A stretch of 17,959 nt of DNA, taken from Oscillospiraceae bacterium (GTDB lineage: Bacteria > Bacillota > Clostridia > Oscillospirales > Oscillospiraceae). The notes beneath the pieces are model-generated. The model made no database searches. It saw only the letters and a list, made by a program, of their open reading frames with translations, and had not been told where the DNA came from. The DNA is taken from NCBI GenBank assembly GCA_020025395.1, contig JAHHSE010000018.1, positions 1 through 17,959 of the forward strand, read 5' to 3'. Shown one piece after another: positions 1 to 6,028 of this stretch (the first letter of the stretch is position 1; each line of letters starts with the position of its first letter). The position numbers and the translations under genes are program-made.

Positions 1-117
1 ACCGTCCTCTGGTTTCGCCAGGAGGATTTCGCCCTCTGCCGGGGGGAAATTCGGGTGGACGGATGGACCGGACTTCGATGCGAAGTCAGCGGATTTGAGT
101 GGAAGGAGGAGGTGTGA
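1..117 (+). CDS. C-terminal end of an unidentified protein (truncated by window edge)
   Basis: A reading frame is open from base 1 and stops at TGA 115-117, giving 38 residues with a mixed charged/aromatic composition and ending in WKEEV. Codon use looks coding. There is too little sequence to recognise a family. In Bacillus the gene upstream of the MazF gene is alanine racemase, but these residues do not resemble the end of that enzyme as I know it, so I make no functional call. Confidence 0.5.
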   Translation, partial: TVLWFRQEDFALCRGEIRVDGWTGLRCEVSGFEWKEEV

Positions 118-160
118 CGGAAATATTTTCACAGACAGGCGATGAAATTCCATTTCTCCA

Positions 161-189
161 TTGCGTCCCCGGTCCCGCTGTGTTACACT
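161..189 (+). promoter_or_regulatory. Candidate extended -10 promoter upstream of mazF
   Basis: TTGCGT at 161-166, a 17-base spacer and TACACT at 184-189 immediately preceded by TGT, which makes an extended -10 (TGn). Transcription would begin about 190 bases before the GTG start of mazF. The -35 matches consensus only moderately. The leader between 190 and 386 is GC-rich with several short inverted repeats but no T-tract terminator and no convincing antitoxin gene. Confidence 0.35.
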
Positions 190-386
190 GTCTCTGTACA
201 CAAACTTACCCTCACCCTTGAGATGGAACCCGTGGAAACAGGCCGGCATAGAATGGTGCGGAGAGGATTTGCAAAAATGCCGGGCCGGCGGCGGGTATAA
301 ATCTGTCCGCCTTGTGGGACAATGATAGTGACCGCATTACATAGAAGGTAGTGCGGAAACTATTGTACCGCGGAGAGTGAGCATTT

Positions 387-752
387 GTGGATAACAGTGT
401 GAAGCGTGGAGAAATCTTTTACGCAGACCTTAGCCCGGTGGTGGGCAGCGAACAGGGAGGGGTGCGTCCGGTCCTCATTATCCAGAATGATACCGGGAAT
501 CGCCACAGCCCGACTGTAATCGCCGCCGCCATCACCAGTCAGACGGGGAAGGCCCGCCTGCCTACCCACATTGCCCTGTCGGCCATGAATTACGGACTGC
601 CCAAGGATTCGGTCATTTTGCTGGAGCAGATCCGTACACTGGACAAAAGACGGCTGAGAGAGCGTATGGGCTGTTTGGACAACGCTCTGATGCACAAGGT
701 AGATTCGGCAATTGCCGTGAGCTTTGGACTGCATCCGGAGCAGCTGATTTAA
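387..752 (+). CDS. mazF: MazF/PemK-family mRNA interferase (EndoA-like toxin)
   Basis: A 121-residue protein, the usual MazF length, starting at GTG 387. MazF/EndoA toxins are sequence-specific ribonucleases that cleave single-stranded mRNA without ribosomes. The family N-terminus is clear: RGEIFYADLSPVVGSEQGG, then RPVLIIQND at about residues 27-35 and T50. Arg27 and Thr50 sit where the catalytic Arg and Thr of Bacillus EndoA lie. The C-terminal part (ILLEQIRTLDK) forms the last strands of the SH3-like fold. A MazE-type antitoxin normally lies directly upstream and overlaps the toxin start. Here 118-386 contains no plausible antitoxin frame. A hairpin and the secreted-protein gene follow. 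Family identification is secure; activity and partner are not shown. Confidence 0.93.
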   Translation: MDNSVKRGEIFYADLSPVVGSEQGGVRPVLIIQNDTGNRHSPTVIAAAITSQTGKARLPTHIALSAMNYGLPKDSVILLEQIRTLDKRRLRERMGCLDNALMHKVDSAIAVSFGLHPEQLI

Positions 753-757
753 TGACA

Positions 758-787
758 TCTTCCCCACGGTGCCAGCCGTGGGGAAGA
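758..787 (+). other. Intercistronic hairpin after mazF
   Basis: A perfect 12-bp stem, 758-769 (TCTTCCCCACGG) pairing with 776-787, and a 6-base loop (770-775). No run of T follows on either strand, so this is not a standard intrinsic terminator. It sits between the mazF stop and the ribosome binding site of the next gene and could act as an mRNA stability or processing element that separates toxin output from the downstream genes. Confidence 0.6.
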
Positions 788-806
788 GGAATATGAGGTA
801 CATAAG

Positions 807-1346
807 ATGAAACAGAAATGGACGGGCCGCCTGACCGCGGGGTTCTTATTGACAGGAGGCCTTCTTCTCACCGCGGCTGCCACCCAGGGCAGCGCGGAAA
901 ATCCCCTGGTGACTTTGGGATATCTGAATGACACATTCCTCCCTCAGTTGACCGCCCAGATCGAGGCCAAGGCGGTGGAGCGGGACAAGGTGTTGGAGAG
1001 CAAATTTCAAAAAAAACTGGATGAGCTTGCCGCCCGGATGGGCCAGAATCCCGGACAGGGCACCGTAGGACAGACCGGGTCCTCCGCCCAATTTACAGAG
1101 GTCTCCCTGACAGCGGGGCAGACGCTTACCCTCTCAGGCGGGGGAGAGCTGCTCCTGCGGAGCGGAAAGGCGGTCTGTCTGGCCCCTGCCGCTCCCGGTT
1201 TGGTGGACACCACAGCCGGAACCGACCTGGGGAGCGGGGAAGTTCTGGCCCCCAATCACCTCTATCTGGTGACAGGGGATGGGCATGGGCTGACCGCCCG
1301 GGAGTCCGTTCTTCTGCTGGTGCGGGGTGCCTATCAGATCGGCTGA
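807..1346 (+). CDS. Secreted or membrane-anchored protein of unknown function with coiled coil
   Basis: A 179-residue protein that I do not recognise. Residues 1-30 look like a Sec signal peptide (positive MKQKWTGR, hydrophobic core, possible cleavage after GSA at 28-30). Residues about 47-78 are rich in charged heptads (QIEAKAVERDKVLESKFQKK) and probably form a coiled coil. A Gly/Gln/Thr-rich linker follows (about 79-93). The C-terminal half (about 95-178) is rich in small residues and beta strands and could be a small beta domain that binds a surface or polymer. ATG 807 follows GAGG-containing sequence at 785-799. It lies 54 bases after mazF and 23 bases before nrdR, so co-transcription is likely, but no functional link is evident. 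Confidence 0.75.
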   Translation: MKQKWTGRLTAGFLLTGGLLLTAAATQGSAENPLVTLGYLNDTFLPQLTAQIEAKAVERDKVLESKFQKKLDELAARMGQNPGQGTVGQTGSSAQFTEVSLTAGQTLTLSGGGELLLRSGKAVCLAPAAPGLVDTTAGTDLGSGEVLAPNHLYLVTGDGHGLTARESVLLLVRGAYQIG

Positions 1347-1369
1347 GAGAAGCGGTTGGGAGGATCGAT

Positions 1370-1825
1370 ATGAGATGTCCGTTTTGCTCCAATTTAGAAA
1401 GTAAGGTGGTGGATTCCAGGCCCTCTGACGAAGGCTCCAGCATCCGTCGGAGAAGAGAGTGTCTGGAGTGCCACAAACGGTTTACCACCTATGAGACCAT
1501 GGAGAGTCTGCCCCTGGTGGTCATCAAAAAGGATGGGAGCCGTCAGACCTTTGACAAGAGTAAGCTCCTAAACGGAATGATCCGGGCCTGTGAAAAGCGC
1601 CCGGTCTCCTTTGATACCCTAAACGGCATTGCTGTGGACATTGACCAATCCCTGCAAAACCAGATGGAGCGGGAGATCTCCTCCGTGGAGATCGGGGAGC
1701 TTGTGATGAAGAAGCTCAAAGAGGTGGACGAGGTGGCCTATGTCCGCTTCGCCTCGGTTTATCGTCAATTCAAGGACCTTAACACCTTTATGGCGGAACT
1801 CAATAAGCTGCTGAAAGACAAATAA
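1370..1825 (+). CDS. nrdR: Transcriptional repressor NrdR
   Basis: A 151-residue protein of typical NrdR length. NrdR is the nucleotide-sensing repressor of ribonucleotide reductase genes. It has an N-terminal zinc ribbon with C3-x-x-C6 (MRCPFC) and C31-x-x-C34 (CLEC), the family block DSRPSDEGSSIRRRREC, and an ATP-cone domain from about residue 49 to 139 (VVIKKDGSRQTFDKSKL, then EVAYVRFASVYRQF). A GGGAGG ribosome binding site at 1357-1362 supports ATG 1370. It is followed directly by a strong terminator, so it is the last gene of its transcription unit. No ribonucleotide reductase gene or NrdR box was noticed nearby; its targets would be elsewhere. Confidence 0.97.
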   Translation: MRCPFCSNLESKVVDSRPSDEGSSIRRRRECLECHKRFTTYETMESLPLVVIKKDGSRQTFDKSKLLNGMIRACEKRPVSFDTLNGIAVDIDQSLQNQMEREISSVEIGELVMKKLKEVDEVAYVRFASVYRQFKDLNTFMAELNKLLKDK

Positions 1826-1866
1826 AAAAACGGGACATGCTTTTTTGAAGTATGTCCCGTTTTTCT
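1826..1866 (+). terminator. Intrinsic terminator of nrdR
   Basis: Stem 1831-1840 (CGGGACATGC) pairs with 1850-1859 (GTATGTCCCG, one G-T wobble), flanked by an A-run at 1824-1830 and a T-run at 1860-1864. The A and T runs would let it work on both strands. Confidence 0.9.
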
Positions 1867-1988
1867 GAAATTACGCTGGACATACTTTGCAGAAGGGAAA
1901 ATATTCCAGAGTTTTTTCCGCCGTTTCGTCCATACTAGAACAGGATACCTGCTGATGTTGCAGTTATTATGATTTAGGAGGATGCATC

Positions 1989-2306
1989 GTGAAAAAATTC
2001 CTTGTCTTTTGTCTGTCCGTGGTCCTGGGGATTTCCATGACGGCCTGCACCAAGGATAAAGCGCCCGGCGTCACCCCGACGCCTGCCCCTGCCACAGGCT
2101 CTCACTCCCCGTCTCCCAGCCAAACACCGGGCAATTCCACCAACGGGAATCAAAATGGAGTGACCGACCAGAAGAATCCCGACCAGACCCCCATGGGAAA
2201 TGTGGGGGATGCCGCTGGGGATCTGATCGATGGAGCCGGAGATGTCGTGGGAGATGCCGCCCATGGGATTGGAGACGCCGCTCGGGACCTCACAGGTCGA
2301 AGGTAA
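1989..2306 (+). CDS. Small lipoprotein with Gly-Asp-Ala repeat tail
   Basis: A 105-residue protein starting at GTG 1989 after a perfect AGGAGGA at 1976-1982. Residues 1-20 are a lipoprotein signal peptide ending in MTAC with Cys20 as the expected lipidation site. Residues 21-70 are a Pro/Ser/Thr/Asn-rich disordered linker (PTPAPATGSHSPSPSQTPG). Residues about 72-101 are an imperfect repeat of GDAAGDLIDGAGD-like units containing D, G, A and V, ending in basic GRR. The repeats look amphipathic and could associate with the membrane or wall. No enzymatic motif is visible. It is a single-gene unit between two terminators. A role in the spore or cell envelope is possible but not shown. Confidence 0.75.
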   Translation: MKKFLVFCLSVVLGISMTACTKDKAPGVTPTPAPATGSHSPSPSQTPGNSTNGNQNGVTDQKNPDQTPMGNVGDAAGDLIDGAGDVVGDAAHGIGDAARDLTGRR

Positions 2307-2383
2307 GTCCACACACGCTGAACATTGCGGAAGCGCCTGTTTTCCAAGCGTCCGCTGCAAGAGAAACGCCATGCGGACAAACA

Positions 2384-2435
2384 AAAAAAGACGGGATCCG
2401 GTGCCTGCAAGGGGCTGCCGGATCCCGCTTTTTTC
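2384..2435 (+). terminator. Intrinsic terminator of the small lipoprotein gene
   Basis: A perfect 10-bp stem, CGGGATCCGG at 2392-2401 with CCGGATCCCG at 2418-2427, flanked by an A-run (2383-2389) and a T-run (2429-2434). It isolates the downstream zinc operon from upstream transcription. Confidence 0.9.
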
Positions 2436-2514
2436 TGTTTCCTCAAAGACAGCACCTCATCCGATTCAGCCGCTGTTACCCGCCTTTCTGAATGCAGGAG
2501 GCAGACGGATTCTA

Positions 2515-2543
2515 TTGACAAAGTTGGGCATACGCCGTATAAT
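2515..2543 (+). promoter_or_regulatory. Consensus sigma-A promoter of the zinc operon
   Basis: A perfect TTGACA at 2515-2520, exactly 17 bases, then a perfect TATAAT at 2538-2543. This is the best promoter in the window. It lies 35 bases before the ATG of the Fur-family regulator. A promoter this strong makes sense if it is held off by a repressor, and a palindrome lies immediately downstream. Confidence 0.92.
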
Positions 2544-2544
2544 A

Positions 2545-2559
2545 TGAAATACTTTTTCA
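2545..2559 (+). promoter_or_regulatory. Candidate Zur/Fur-type operator (7-1-7 palindrome)
   Basis: TGAAATACTTTTTCA is a 15-bp inverted repeat: arms TGAAATA and TTTTTCA around a central C, matching at 6 of 7 positions, with TGAAA/TTTCA perfect. It begins two bases after the -10 box and covers the likely transcription start. The TGAAA-N5-TTTCA form resembles the Zur box described in actinobacteria (TGAAA-type arms in a 7-1-7 layout). The position would block RNA polymerase. The likely ligand is the regulator encoded next. Confidence 0.6.
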
Positions 2560-2578
2560 AATTAGAAGGTGTACGGTC

Positions 2579-3004
2579 ATGAGTATGCGTGGTCGGTACA
2601 AGACCAGACAGCGGCAGATCATCATGGATCACTTGCGAGGATGCCAGGGGATGGATTTGACTGCGCATGGTATCTGGGCATCCTTGCAAGAGAAGGGTGT
2701 TGAGGTGGGAAAAACAACCATATACCGTGCCTTGGAGCGTCTTGCGGAGGAGCGTTTTGTCATGAAGGTTCCGTCCGCGGAGGGAAATCGTGCCCGGTAT
2801 CGGTATGTTGGAGAGAGGGCAGCGGCTGCCAGCGGAAAGCTGGTCTGCCTCATATGCAGCAGGGCTTACCCGCTGGAGTGCAGGAAATTAGAAACCCTGA
2901 CCAGACATATCCAATCCGACCACCAATTTGAGATTGATCCCCGGTACACTGTGCTGTATGGCTACTGTCCGGGGTGCGCCGGGCAAAATAAGGAAGACAA
3001 TTGA
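2579..3004 (+). CDS. zur: Fur-family metalloregulator, probable zinc repressor (Zur-like)
   Basis: A 141-residue Fur-family protein. The N-terminal winged helix (residues 1-75) carries the family recognition helix KTTIYRALERLAEE at 45-58. The structural zinc pairs are present as C90-x-x-C93 and C130-x-x-C133 (YGYCPGC). The usual regulatory His cluster before the first Cys pair (HHHDH in typical Fur/Zur) is replaced by ERAAAASG at 79-86, and the second His of the C-terminal H-x(8-9)-H stretch is also absent, though H110 and H115 remain. Sensing must therefore use other ligands or be altered. It is the first gene of the znu operon, 35 bases from the promoter, with an AGAAGG ribosome binding site, so autoregulation and zinc-uptake control are likely. 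Zinc rather than iron or manganese specificity rests on neighbours. Confidence 0.85.
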   Translation: MSMRGRYKTRQRQIIMDHLRGCQGMDLTAHGIWASLQEKGVEVGKTTIYRALERLAEERFVMKVPSAEGNRARYRYVGERAAAASGKLVCLICSRAYPLECRKLETLTRHIQSDHQFEIDPRYTVLYGYCPGCAGQNKEDN

Positions 3005-3026
3005 TATCAAACAGGAGGTGACAGGG

Positions 3027-3338
3027 ATGGAATGGCAGAGAAAGCGCAAGCGTGTTTTTGCGTTCGGTCTGATGATTTGTCTGACTGCCGTTTTACTCCT
3101 GTCCACTCTTTTCATCGTCACCCACGCAGAGCATGACTGCATCGGCAATGACTGTGAGATCTGCTATGAGATCAAAGGATGCGTTGCCGCTGTCCGTCAT
3201 ATGTCAGAGGCATTGAGTGGGGGGACTTCCTATCTGCTCTACACATGGCTCTTCCTCCTTTGTCCGGCGTTGATCTCGGCCAAGGGGGGATGCCCCGCAG
3301 AAACCCTGGTAGCACTGAAAATACGCCTGGATAATTAA
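3027..3338 (+). CDS. Small membrane protein with HDC-x4-C-x-x-C metal-binding motif
   Basis: A 103-residue protein starting at ATG 3027 behind a strong AGGAGGTG (3012-3019); an in-frame ATG at 2928 lies inside the upstream gene and is unlikely. It has a basic N-terminus (residues 1-9), a hydrophobic segment at about 10-32, then the motif HDCIGNDCEIC (H36, D37, C38, C43, C46), C52, and a second hydrophobic segment at about 66-84. The Cys/His cluster is right after the first membrane segment and would face outward if the N-terminus is inside. I recall similar short HDC-C-x-x-C proteins beside zinc transporter genes in Clostridia, but know of no assigned function. The operon context suggests zinc or thiol-metal binding at the outer membrane face, perhaps helping ZnuA or ZnuB. 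Confidence 0.8.
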   Translation: MEWQRKRKRVFAFGLMICLTAVLLLSTLFIVTHAEHDCIGNDCEICYEIKGCVAAVRHMSEALSGGTSYLLYTWLFLLCPALISAKGGCPAETLVALKIRLDN

Positions 3339-3366
3339 ATCTGCCTTCCGCAAGGGAAAAGTATGT

Positions 3367-3387
3367 CCATTTCCAAATTTGAGATGG
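3367..3387 (+). promoter_or_regulatory. Near-palindrome in the znuA leader
   Basis: A 21-base near-palindrome with arms CCATTTCCAA and TTTGAGATGG matches at 8 of 10 paired positions. It lies in the 114-base gap before znuA, the only sizeable gap inside the operon. It could be a secondary operator or simply RNA structure. No good promoter hexamers were found beside it. Confidence 0.2.
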
Positions 3388-3452
3388 GCTGCTTTTGCCT
3401 TGCTTTTTTGCGCCCGAAAATAAGAGGTTATGCAAAAATGGAGGCTGTTTTT

Positions 3453-4463
3453 ATGAATAAAAAATGGATATCCTTTCTTTCTTCGGTGTTTTCTATGCTT
3501 TTGACATTCTCTCTTCTGACCGGCTGCGGTACAAAACCTTCTCCCTCTGCCGGTTCATATGGTCAGACAGGGTCCGATTCCGACTCTGAAAAAAAGCTGT
3601 CTGTGGTGGCCAGCTTCTATCCCATGTATGACTTCACCCAAAAGATCGGTGGGGACAGGGTGAAGGTCACAAATCTAATTCCGTCCGGCATGGAGCCCCA
3701 CGACTGGGAACCTACCGCCTCGGATCTGGCGGCGCTGGAACAGGCAGATGTTTTTGTATACAGCGGTGCGGGAATGGAGCAGTGGGTGGAGGATGTGCTG
3801 AACAGTCTGGAGCATCAGGATCTGGTAACTGTGGAAGCCTCCGAGGGGATCACGCTGCGGGAAGGTCATTCTCATGGTGACGAGGATGCGTCGGAGTCTC
3901 ATGAAGAGGAGCATGAAACGCATCATGACCTTGACGAGACAGGGTATGATCCCCATGTTTGGATGGCGCCCGGAAACGCCAAGCAGCAAATGGAAAATAT
4001 CAAAAATGCCCTGGTCAAGGCAGACCCCGACAACAAGGAGTACTATGCGTCCAACTATAGCAGATGGAGTGGGGAGTGCGATAAGCTGGATCAGGAGTAT
4101 AGGGACAGGCTGGGCGAGGTATCCGGGAAAGATATCGTGGTGTCTCATGAAGCGTTTGGTTATCTTTGTGAGGCTTACGGTCTCAATCAGCTCGGCATTC
4201 AGGGCATCGAGCCGGATTCTGAGCCAAATCCGGGACGGATGGCGGAGATTCAGGATTTTGTGGCGGAGCGCGGAGTCAAAGTGATCTTCTCTGAGGAGCT
4301 GGTCAGCCCTAAGGTCGCTCAGGCCATTGCGGATGCTACAGGCGCTGAGGTGAGAGTACTCAGTCCGCTGGAGGGGCTCAGTGATGAGCAGCAGGCGGCG
4401 GGTGATGACTATTTTTCTGTCATGAGACAGAATTTGGATGCCCTGAAAGAGGCGCTGCAATAA
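3453..4463 (+). CDS. znuA: Zinc ABC transporter substrate-binding lipoprotein ZnuA/AdcA-like
   Basis: A 336-residue cluster A-I (SBP_bac_9) metal-binding protein. ATG 3453 is preferred over an in-frame ATG at 3363 because it follows TGGAGG (3439-3444) and gives a proper lipoprotein signal ending in LLTGC with Cys25. Metal ligands fit the family: H83 in EPHDWEP, H168 in DPHVW, H232 in SHEAFGYL, and the SEEL acidic site at about 280-283. Between them a His/Asp/Glu-rich loop at 139-158 (HSHGDEDASESHEEEHETHH) is the hallmark of zinc-specific rather than manganese-specific members and probably collects or senses zinc. It delivers zinc to ZnuB outside the membrane. znuC begins three bases after the stop, showing tight coupling. 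Confidence 0.95.
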   Translation: MNKKWISFLSSVFSMLLTFSLLTGCGTKPSPSAGSYGQTGSDSDSEKKLSVVASFYPMYDFTQKIGGDRVKVTNLIPSGMEPHDWEPTASDLAALEQADVFVYSGAGMEQWVEDVLNSLEHQDLVTVEASEGITLREGHSHGDEDASESHEEEHETHHDLDETGYDPHVWMAPGNAKQQMENIKNALVKADPDNKEYYASNYSRWSGECDKLDQEYRDRLGEVSGKDIVVSHEAFGYLCEAYGLNQLGIQGIEPDSEPNPGRMAEIQDFVAERGVKVIFSEELVSPKVAQAIADATGAEVRVLSPLEGLSDEQQAAGDDYFSVMRQNLDALKEALQ

Positions 4464-4466
4464 CCT

Positions 4467-5210
4467 ATGTTAATACTGGAAACGAAAGATCTCTCCTTCT
4501 CCTATGGAGAGGTTCCGGTTTTGACCCAAATTTCCTTTCGGCTTCATCAGGGCAGCTTTGCTGCCCTGATCGGGGCAAACGGAGCGGGGAAAAGCACACT
4601 GATCAAGCTGCTGCTGGGTGAATTGCCGCCCACATCGGGTACGATCCGGGTGCTGGGCAGGGATGCGGGATCTTTCCGTGGGTGGAGGAAGATCGGCTAT
4701 GTTCCACAGGAGGGCCTGGCCCGCCATGCGGATTTTCCGGCTTCTGTCCGTGAAATTGTACAGGCCAATCTGTGCGCTGAAATTGGGCTCTGCCGATTCC
4801 CCGGGCAAAAACATCGGGAACAGGTGCAGCGGGCGCTGGAGCTGGTGGGCATGGAGGAATACGGAAGGAGGCTGATCGGCGCACTGTCCGGCGGTCAGCG
4901 GCAGCGTGTTCTTTTGGCCCGCGCATTGGTATCCATGCCCGATGTGCTGATATTGGATGAGCCGACCTCCGGCATGGATCAGGAGAGCGCGGAGGATTTT
5001 TACAGGCTGCTGTCCAGACTGAACGGGAACCGGGGTCTGACCATTCTGATGGTCAGCCACGATGTGGAGCGCATTTGTGGTTATGCCTCTCAGGTTTATT
5101 GCTTGGAGCATCGAAAAATGACTGTGCTGACCCCGGAGCAGGTACTGCGGGAGGAAGGGCGATCAAGCCGCATATCGAAAGGAGGGGAGGGTATCTGTGG
5201 CTGTATTTGA
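4467..5210 (+). CDS. znuC: Zinc ABC transporter ATP-binding protein ZnuC
   Basis: A 247-residue ABC ATPase with all motifs: Walker A GANGAGKST at 36-44, Q-loop at VPQ (79-81), signature LSGGQRQR at 140-147, Walker B VLILDEP at 160-166, D-loop SGMD at 168-171 and switch His198 in SHD. It energises zinc import through ZnuB. The C-terminal tail (about 225-247) is short and variable, ending CGCI. The start ATG 4467 is three bases after the znuA stop and has no separate strong ribosome binding site, so translation is probably coupled. The end overlaps the znuB start by 14 bases. Zinc over manganese specificity is taken from znuA. Confidence 0.95.
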   Translation: MLILETKDLSFSYGEVPVLTQISFRLHQGSFAALIGANGAGKSTLIKLLLGELPPTSGTIRVLGRDAGSFRGWRKIGYVPQEGLARHADFPASVREIVQANLCAEIGLCRFPGQKHREQVQRALELVGMEEYGRRLIGALSGGQRQRVLLARALVSMPDVLILDEPTSGMDQESAEDFYRLLSRLNGNRGLTILMVSHDVERICGYASQVYCLEHRKMTVLTPEQVLREEGRSSRISKGGEGICGCI

Positions 5211-6018
5211 ATACGCCTTTATGCGGCGGGCGTTTTTGGTCGGGATCCTGCTTGCGGTGATCGTTCCATGCGTAGGGGTGGTGATTGTACTCAAACGGCT
5301 CTCCATGATCGGGGATGCGCTTTCTCACACTTCCCTGGCCGGTGTTGCCGGAGGATTGCTCCTGGAGATCAGCCCTGTGCTGGGGGCCGCAGCCGCCTGT
5401 GTGGGTGCCGCCTTTTGTATTGAGGCCATTCGGAAAAAACTCCCGCGGTATGCGGAAATGGCCATTGCCATTGTCATGTCGGCCGGTATCGGGCTGGCAG
5501 GGGTTCTGTCCGGCTTCGTACACAGTGCCGCCAGCTTCCACAGCTTTCTTTTCGGAAGCATCGTGGCCATCAGCCATTCGGAGCTGATCGGGGTGGTCCT
5601 TGTGAGCATCTTGGTTTTGTCTGTTTTCTTACTCTTTTACAAGGAGCTTTTTTACCTGGCTTTGGATGAACGGGCCGCGCAGCGATCCGGGATTCCGGTC
5701 GGCGCCGTGAACAGTATCTTCACCATACTCACCGCTGTTACGATATCCATCGCGGCCCGCACAGTAGGGGCCCTCCTTGTATCATCCATGATGGTGATAC
5801 CCGTAGCCTGCGGGATGCAGATTGGAAAAAGTTATCGCCAGACGGTACTGTGGTCTGTCATCTTCGCCGAGCTGTTCACCGTTTCCGGCCTGCTGATAGC
5901 GTACTACGGGCAGCTGAAACCGGGCAGCACCATTGTTTTGGTGGGTGTCATCTGCCTGCTGCTGATCCTGACCGGAAAAACACTGTATGTCCGACTGCGT
6001 TGGACAAACCGCATATAA
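5197..6018 (+). CDS. znuB: Zinc ABC transporter permease ZnuB
   Basis: A 273-residue ABC-3 family permease starting at GTG 5197 behind AAAGGAGGGGAGG (5179-5191). It has about eight hydrophobic segments. Family blocks are visible: GVVIVLKRLSMIGDALSHTSLAG at about residues 27-49, the GxLSGFVHS region, the cytoplasmic coupling segment LALDERAAQRSGIP near 157-170, and RTVGALLVSSMMVIPVACG near 188-206. It forms the channel for zinc released by ZnuA and pairs with the ZnuC ATPase. The start lies inside znuC. The next gene's ribosome binding site overlaps its stop codon, so the operon continues without a break. Confidence 0.94.
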   Translation: MAVFEYAFMRRAFLVGILLAVIVPCVGVVIVLKRLSMIGDALSHTSLAGVAGGLLLEISPVLGAAAACVGAAFCIEAIRKKLPRYAEMAIAIVMSAGIGLAGVLSGFVHSAASFHSFLFGSIVAISHSELIGVVLVSILVLSVFLLFYKELFYLALDERAAQRSGIPVGAVNSIFTILTAVTISIAARTVGALLVSSMMVIPVACGMQIGKSYRQTVLWSVIFAELFTVSGLLIAYYGQLKPGSTIVLVGVICLLLILTGKTLYVRLRWTNRI

Positions 6019-6028
6019 GGAGATAGTT

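Noticed and set aside
223..300. A 25-codon frame upstream of mazF as a possible antitoxin
   Set aside because: It is very short, Arg-rich, has no proper ribosome binding site and does not resemble MazE or ribbon-helix-helix antitoxins.
269..301. TTGCAA and TATAAA as a mazF promoter
   Set aside because: The spacer is 21 bases, too long for a normal sigma-A promoter; the 161-189 site fits better.
360..803. A 147-codon minus-strand frame opposite mazF
   Set aside because: It is antisense to a clear MazF gene, has no domain and no ribosome binding site of note.
2230..2582. Two plus-strand frames spanning the lipoprotein end, terminator and zinc promoter
   Set aside because: They run through a strong intrinsic terminator and the consensus promoter and have no recognisable sequence.
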